Below are positions 58,477 to 64,000 of a stretch of DNA of 64,000 nucleotides, in pieces (the first letter of the stretch is position 1; each line of letters begins with the position of its first letter). This DNA is from Ottelia alismoides (Eukaryota; Streptophyta; Magnoliopsida; Alismatales; Hydrocharitaceae), in NCBI GenBank assembly GCA_037367405.1, contig JAZKJV010003133.1:434001-498000 (forward strand), in the 5' to 3' direction. Position numbers and translations under genes: made by a program. Under the pieces are notes generated by a model that saw nothing but the letters and a program-made list of their open reading frames with translations, searched no databases and was not told where the DNA came from.

Positions 58477-60652
58477 CATCGTTCATCGTCAACCTCCCGA
58501 AGTCCCTCTCTCCCCACGATCTCCACCTCGCGAACACTCCTTGCCCTTCCCATTATCTCCACCTCCTCCGACCACCTCTCCTCTCTCCAACCATCCCACT
58601 ACAGTCTCCATTCCTCCATGATCCTCGCGCATGTCTCCACTACTCCTGATTCTCCTCCATTCGCTCCACACTTCCCTCGAAACCCACGACCTCACATCAC
58701 CAGTTCCGCCATCACCTCCTTTAAAAACGCCGCCACCCCCTCCGACCATGGTTGTCCACCTGTACGCGGGGCATGGCCCAGCCCTCCTCCGTCTCCCTGT
58801 GACAGGGGGAGGCGGAAGGATCGAGCGAAGACGATCGGAGCCCCCAGTGATGACCCTCCGACCTCCATGGCGGAGTTGCGGCGCCTCGCGTCCGCTCGAG
58901 CTGCACTGACCGGCTGAAGGTGTTCAGTGACAACCCGGGGCTCAAATCGAGCCCCATCCCAAGCCTCCTTCTGCCATATCTGACCAGGTAAGCCCTTTCT
59001 TCTTCCTCTGCATTTTTTCTTAATTTTCTCGTAATTAAGTCGGACCCCCTTTCCATTTTCGTTGTCCATGGACTACCTCTCGAGCTTCCATTCACAACAC
59101 CCTTTCACGCGCTCCATCCGGCCATCCTTCTCCGTCCTTCGCACCCCCAGACCACCTCTGATCCTTCTCCTCCGCCACCCATGGCGGAGGAGCACTGGGC
59201 CACCACCTTCTCCACTGCATATGGCCTCCATCCCATCCACTTCGCTCGTTACTTGAGACCACGTGCTTCGACTATCGATCTACGCTGTAGGTCTTCGAGT
59301 ATTTAATGAACGGAACCTCCGCCGGAGAGGTCTTTGCGAGGGCCGTCTCCGCTACTGGATCGATGAGGATCTCCGCCACCTATCTTCGCAGATCGACCTA
59401 GCTCTGAGCTCCATCGCCAACCAGTCAAGCCCTCCTTATGAGCTTCATTGACGTTAGATGAGATGAAGGAGGAAGTACAATAGCCGTTAGATGGTCCTCG
59501 CCCAGCGACCATCTGACGGCTTGGATGCAGCCATGTCGCCCAGAGCGCTAACTCCAGATGCCGTTGGATCCACGTGATCCAATGGCGCCAATTCAGCCAC
59601 ATGTCAGACTCAGAGCACCACCGAGCCTCATCGTCCGACCCATAGGCTTGGAGCTCACGAGCCTATGCCAAACCTGCCTGGAGGCTCGCATCGCCTGAGC
59701 CAGCGTCCGAGCCTAGCCGAAGCACCTCGGACCTACACCGAGCCTCTGCCGAGTCCGAGCCTACGTCTGAGCCTGGATGGAGCGTGCATAGCACGTGCCA
59801 TCTGGGTAAATTGCGTAGAAGCCCCGCTAAGTTCTTCAATTTGCAAATAGGTCCTGACAGCACGTGCAGACCACGCACGCATTGGGTATTTTGCAACCAT
59901 ACCCCTGTAGATTTTCAAAATTGCAAAAATGCCCCTGTACATGTGGGTAATTTACAGGGAAGGTCCCACACTTTTTCATATTTATATTTTAGTCCCTCTT
60001 AGGGACCTATTTGTATTTATCATTTCATGTTTTCTTTCAGTTATGCCCTTGCTTTCTTTCATGCATATCTTGAGCACCGTAACTCCGATTAAGTTGATTT
60101 CAGTTTCATTTTGAAGCTTGCTTGATGTTCTTCTTAATGGCATATTAAATTTCTCATTTTGGATATTTGAATTTTTATGTATTATTTTGTTATCCATGTG
60201 TCTCATATGCCTTGTTCAACTTTTAAATCAAGTAGGTCTTCTTAATTAAACCTCAAATTGATGCATGTTAACTTTGCTCATCATTTTGACCTATGGCATG
60301 TTATTTGCTTTGCATTTGCATTTATTTGCATGATAAAAAAAATAAATTAAAAAATGCATGTTCATTCTTTCCTTTAATGCATTGTCTTGTCTTGTCCTTC
60401 TTGCATACTTTGACCTATATATGGATTTCTAACTCAACACTTAATTTAATAGATAAAAATCCGAATAATTTGAGAAAGGCTCGTGTCCCTGAGTTCGACC
60501 GTGGTATCTTGCCAAGTAAAAAAAATACGACCATCGGATTCTTATTGAAATATCAATCAGATGGTCTTTTGATGACCCATCTCGGCCCGGCTGCGATGAC
60601 AACTTCAAGTGCTAATTCAGCACTATTAAAGAGCCGATTTAGCGGTTCATCA

Positions 60653-62314
60653 GGGCGATCCAGGCAGAGATGGTGGCCGGCGTGGAGGGAGAGAGGGCAC
60701 GGCTACAGGGTCGTGCCAGTTTTTTTATTTTTTTATTTTTTTGAAAAGTGCAACAGAAAAATTTTTTTATATAATTTTATTTATTTATTGGTGTTTTTTA
60801 TTTATCCTATAAAACAAATGTTAAAAAGAAAGAAAAAATATGTTTTTTTTTATTTTTTGTTTATAAACAATTAGGATGCGAGCACGACGGCTTGATTCCA
60901 AAATCAAAATGGAAAACGTGAACGAGTGCGGTTCCAAAGAAAATGGTGGATGGAACCAGATCTCCGACTACCATTTATGGTTGGAGGTGAGAGATCGTGC
61001 GAGGTAGAATAGGAACATGTAGAGATCGAGATGTGAGATGAAAATTCGAGATCAATGGAGAATCAAATCGTGAATGATTCTAAGATATAGAAGAATGAAA
61101 ATGACAATGAAATAAATAAAATGAAAATTAATTTACGATTTACCTGGGTTAAAAATAAGAGAAAATGGATCGAACTTTAGGAGCGGAAAAGACCGTGATC
61201 GCCTCGACGAAGGCTGACTTACTGTTAATGGACGATTCGGAGGCTAGGCACTCTTCTGCGACAAGATACCTCTCGGAGAATAGGCTCCTCTCACCAAAGA
61301 TTGATCAAGTTGAAATGAGAGAGAGGGAGCCATATTAATAGATAGAGATTGGAGTTTGAATTCCTAAAATTTTGAATGAAGATAAGAGATAAGAGAAAAA
61401 ATCGAAATGAGATGAAGTTCAAATTATTTACAAAAATTATTTTTTTTGTATTTTCGTCACTTTATTAAATTGAATAATAAATGTTAATTTTTTTATTTTT
61501 TATGGTGGTTATTCAAAAATAACAACTATATACATATGGTACATTATAGACATAGTTAAATAAGAAAATTAGTTAATTTTTTAAAATTTTTATTTTTTTT
61601 ATTTTAAATAATTAGTAAAAATATTTACAAATATATAGAAATACAATATGTACAAATAAAGGGTAAAGTTGCACAAACCACCCCAGAAAATCGACTTTTC
61701 AACCGTAACTCCAAAAATTATGAAATTACTACCATTTAAAGATAATTTAATTTAAAATATAATGGAAGTGAGTTTGATTCAATTTGAGTTCATGTGGAGC
61801 CGGGATTGGTCTTTCAATTATCGCTTAGTGGCTTTGTCCAAGTGTGGTTGCTTTTATTCTGTACATGATTTTATTTTGCAAATATTTTTATTATTTAGAA
61901 AACATTTTTATTTACAACTTTTGATTTTAAAATTATTTAGTTTGTGGTCAATTTATGTACAAAAAAATAGTATAAGCATACACATATACAAAGCAGACAT
62001 TTTTTGGATTTTCTGATTAAGGACCCTATCTCCTCCTACTTTATTCCTGGTCGATCAGGTCAAGTCTTGACCTTCTCTCGGGGTTCGGGTCAGCCTGTAT
62101 CTATCACATATATATACAGTCTTCTCTTCTTTTTTTTCTTTTCTTTATTTTCCTTTATTTGTTTATTTATTTTACGTTAAAATAGTAATAAGTGTACAAT
62201 ATTTACACACAGATGCATGTTGGTAAGAATATGGGGTTAGTATTAGATACATGTATTTTATAAGGGATTTTAAGCTAAAATAAATGAATAAAGATGATGA
62301 AATGCATATTCATA
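60653..62314 (-). repeat. Solo LTR F, proximal (5') part
   Basis: Reverse complement of the first 1.7 kb of the element A LTR: the opening (reads TATGAATATGCATTTCATC on the minus strand, from 62314), signature block at 62027-62090 with TATCTCCTCCTACTTTATTCC in part, the TATA-like region near 61330-61345, and the beginning of the GC island at 60655-60720. The 193-codon frame at 60293-60874 crosses the E/F junction and is spurious. Confidence 0.87.
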
Positions 62315-62324
62315 CCTATATAAT

Positions 62325-62612
62325 GTGCGTACATACATACATATGTATGTACATACCTATATACATATGTACATATATACCAATAGATATAACTACCTAC
62401 GTGTGAAGTTCTATACATACATATATGAGTGCATTGTGTATATACATACCTACGTATATACCTACATACATATGTATATACCAACATGCATCTGTACCTG
62501 CATACATACATACATACATACATAAATACATACATTTTGAACTACCTACCTACATACCTATCTGCATGCATGTATACATACATACATACATGTATGCATA
62601 TATGTATAATTA
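62325..62612. repeat. ATAC-type tetranucleotide microsatellite, right part
   Basis: Continuation of the repeat at 55715-55893: TACATACATACATATG and CTACCTACC variants for nearly 290 bases. Open frames on both strands encode Tyr/His/Thr low-complexity peptides only. Confidence 0.92.
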
Positions 62613-63088
62613 TATTAGCTTATAACTAAATATCCAATGTTAGAAAATAGAGTAGGATATAAAAGCAACAATTTCTTGTAGGAAAGAACATATTTTTAAG
62701 ATTTTTATCACAATTCCCTACCTTACATTTATTTCTGTGTTCACATATTCCCTACCATACTTCTCCCTTCTCCTTTTCATTCTTTATCAAAGATCTACCA
62801 ATCTTAAGGTAAACAGTTTCTTCCTCTTCTTACATGTGAATACGACAATCACACTACATTGAGTCCCTTCTTGATGTCTCTAGTTTACGACATATCTGAG
62901 TATTTCTCCTTTCTCTTTGTTTTGTTGTCTATCCTTGCAAGACAATCCATTGATATGACTAGTACTGTCAAGATGACATTGATCATCAACTGAGTAATTT
63001 ACAATTTCTTCTCACCATCATGTTTTTTCAAAAAGAATCGAATCTGAATCATGGTGGATTCAAAGGTATTTGATTCGATTAGAGTCCC
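62613..63088. other. Right outer part of the composite insertion
   Basis: AT-rich with no gene. It includes GAATCGAATCTGAATC and TTTGATTCGATTAG close to the right junction, mirrored by AATCAAATCTGAATT and TTTGATTCGATA near 55640-55700 on the left side. Confidence 0.5.
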
Positions 63089-63089
63089 T

Positions 63090-63455
63090 ATTAGTAGCTA
63101 GCTAGTAATTCCTTGTAAATAATTCTGAAAATCTAGCATAGAGCTATCCTTCTTGGTCTCAGATTCGCCACTCTTTTTAGAAGAAACATTTTGTTGCTTC
63201 CCATCTTGGAAGCATAAAAATTTTCTAACTTTAAGCACACGCTTCGCTCATGACTCTCTTCTTGAATGTAGTTGTAGATGTTCTCATCAACAAAGTGTAA
63301 TGAAAATGTATATTTTCTCATGTTCAAAATCACATTCCTCATAGGACTTAGATTCGGGTTTTTGGGTATAAAACACCGAAAGATTCATATCCTTTACATA
63401 TAAAATATTCGTCATCTTATTCTTCCACAAACTATAATTAGTGTCATTTAAACTA
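63090..63455 (-). pseudogene. gag: Ty1/copia gag N-terminal half (element H)
   Basis: On the minus strand from about 63455: DTNYSLWKNKMTNILYVKDM, the conserved start of copia Gag, then, after stops and a shift near 63300, FVDENIYNYIQEESHERSVC and LKLENFYASKMGSNKMFLLKRV, the segment of the UBN2/Gag-polypeptide family usually reading 'W..L...Y......NK..L...'. It ends SMLDFQNYLQGIT near 63095, where the composite insertion begins; its continuation is at 55523 leftwards. Not functional. Confidence 0.85.
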
Positions 63456-63504
63456 ATCATTTGCTCGAACCAAAATCTGACTTATAATACATCGTAGAAA
63501 CAAT

Positions 63505-63516
63505 CTATGATACTGC
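63505..63516 (-). promoter_or_regulatory. Possible decayed primer-binding site of copia element H
   Basis: On the minus strand CAGTATCATAGA resembles the initiator-tRNA-Met site TGGTATCAGAGC at 8 of 12 positions. It lies just upstream of gag and two bases after a possible LTR end (CCCATCA on the minus strand, at 63519). Weak on sequence alone; position is right. Confidence 0.4.
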
Positions 63517-63518
63517 TT

Positions 63519-63568
63519 TGATGGGAATCATCCCACTATTGAAACGTGTTGAACAAATAGGCGGATAA
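63519..63568 (-). repeat. Possible end of the copia element H LTR
   Basis: TGATGGGAATCATCCCAC on the plus strand gives a CA-terminated end on the minus strand at the position expected for the 5' LTR of element H. Only about 50 bases are visible before a CACTA-like terminus, so the LTR cannot be compared with a second copy. Confidence 0.35.
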
Positions 63569-64000
63569 TACTACAAGAAAAAGCCCAATTGGCATGCACA
63601 CAAGGGCATGCACTAGTTGAAATTAAGTGTGTGACACTAAGTGGTGCAAGTTGAAAAGTGGGAGAACACTTGGGGAGCACTAAGTGAGCACATAAGTGTG
63701 CTCGCCATTACCTATTAATAGAACACCCTAATAGACTTTCTTCCTCATTGTTACGAAAACCATTCCCCAAAATCCTCTTTTTGTCATCCTTTCCCACCTT
63801 CCCTTTTCTCCGATGACCCTCATTTGCATCCCTCTCACCCAATCTCCATATACTTCAGGTATTTCAACCATGTTGTATTGACAAGTATATTCTAGGAAAA
63901 TATCACAAGTATGAATTTCAACTTTATTAATGAACACATGTAGTGGTTTCAAAGGTCTTACATGTTCGACAGGGCATCAGAACCCCGCTAAACCTGTATA
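63569..64000. mobile_element. Probable CACTA (En/Spm-like) transposon terminus, continuing past the window
   Basis: TACTACAAGAAAAAG at 63569-63583 differs by one C-to-T change from the plant CACTA terminal repeat CACTACAAGAAAAA. It is followed by short subterminal repeats in both orientations, as in this superfamily: GGCATGCAC twice (63591 and 63607), GTGTGACACTAAGTG, GAGCACTAAGTGAGCACA and AAGTGTGCTC. The other end and any transposase would be outside the window. No gene is seen up to 64000; the 74-codon minus-strand frame at 63728-63952 is unsupported. Confidence 0.55.

Larger units (their letters stand above)
57581..60652 (+). mobile_element. Solo LTR E inserted in LTR F
   Basis: It begins TGATGAAACCC, the family start, exactly where homology of F to the A LTR breaks, and ends GGTTCATCA, after which F's homology resumes. 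Length is 3072 bp. The flanking pentamers GAGTG (57576-57580) and GGGCG (60653-60657) fit a decayed target duplication (two transitions). Inside are a near-perfect inverted repeat (57797-57841), a 12-bp-arm inverted repeat (58451-58476), ten CACGTG cores and a GC-rich middle with many spurious frames, then an AT-rich 3' part. It belongs to a different lineage from A, B, C and D and lacks the AATAAAGTAGGGGG block. Confidence 0.78.
55524..63088. mobile_element. Composite insertion splitting copia gag
   Basis: Copia Gag reads up to '...QNYLQGITS*LL' on the minus strand at about 63089 and resumes with 'SLGITFEEE' at about 55520; the intervening 7.56 kb is foreign. Removing solo LTR F (with its guest E) leaves about 1.14 kb: an AT-rich outer part whose two ends carry similar wording in inverted orientation (AGTGCTAATTAAATT on the left; on the right, on the other strand, GACTCTAATCGAATCAAAT) and an inner ATAC microsatellite. 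It may be a small inverted-repeat transposon, but I cannot place the exact termini or a target duplication. Confidence 0.65.

Noticed and set aside
57052..59602. Dense ORFs on both strands in LTRs F and E
   Set aside because: Same reason: GC-rich LTR sequence with overlapping frames, no family match, and some frames crossing proven element junctions.
60293..60874. 193-codon plus-strand ORF
   Set aside because: It spans the junction of solo LTRs E and F and has only low-complexity and hydrophobic AT-rich translation.
62275..62629. Tyr/His/Thr-rich ORFs (YIHTYIP-like) and those at 55719-56195
   Set aside because: Direct translations of the ATAC microsatellite.
62674..62690. TTTCTTGTAGG as the second end of a CACTA element
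   Set aside because: Match to the terminal repeat is too short and the expected GTG end and subterminal repeats are missing.

Overview
The window reads as transposable-element-dominated nuclear DNA of a flowering plant. It contains no intact host gene. The evidence for a plant is: a decayed plastid atpA fragment inserted in nuclear sequence; Athila-type Ty3/gypsy elements whose primer-binding sites match the 3' end of tRNA-Asp; a Ty1/copia remnant; and a CACTA-like terminus. Every protein-like stretch is broken by stops or frameshifts, many of them of the C-to-T / G-to-A type expected from methylated, silenced DNA. I cannot name the species.

Layout. 1-2997: gene-poor sequence with the plastid atpA relic. 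2998-~6756: a long LTR (copy C). 7062-37524: a full Athila-like element (element B; about 18.45 kb once its guest is removed; LTRs of 3806 and 3805 bp). A second, related element (element A, 9435-21442, 12,008 bp, LTRs of 3494 and 3491 bp, target duplication CCCCC) sits inside B's 5' LTR. B encodes broken gag, protease, RT-RNase H and integrase. A has only a capsid-less, RT/IN-less reading frame with a protease-like domain, so it looks non-autonomous. 37530-42347: no recognisable gene. 42348-~46311: a diverged relative of copy C (copy D). ~46312-53639: no recognisable gene. 53640-64000: a minus-strand copia element with its gag split by about 7.6 kb of later insertions: a microsatellite-bearing segment, then a minus-strand solo LTR (F, related to A), then a plus-strand solo LTR (E). 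A likely CACTA transposon end lies at the right edge.

How the parts relate. A and B share tRNA-Asp priming, homologous leaders (including a GGGG...CCCC stem-loop), a homologous 3' non-coding region, the polypurine tract before TGATGAATC, and an unusual array of hairpins between the coding region and the 3' LTR. Each hairpin ends in a copy of the sequence that forms B's polypurine tract (AAGTATAGGGGGG). This is what one would expect of a parasite (A) copied by proteins of a B-like master element. Stem bases co-vary between hairpin units. The LTR families A, B, C, D and F also share a block about 220-270 bp from their 5' end, with a TTGACC/GGTC palindrome in some families followed by AATAAAGTAGGGGGAGATA. 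I regard the hairpin/polypurine array and this LTR signature as the most promising undescribed features.
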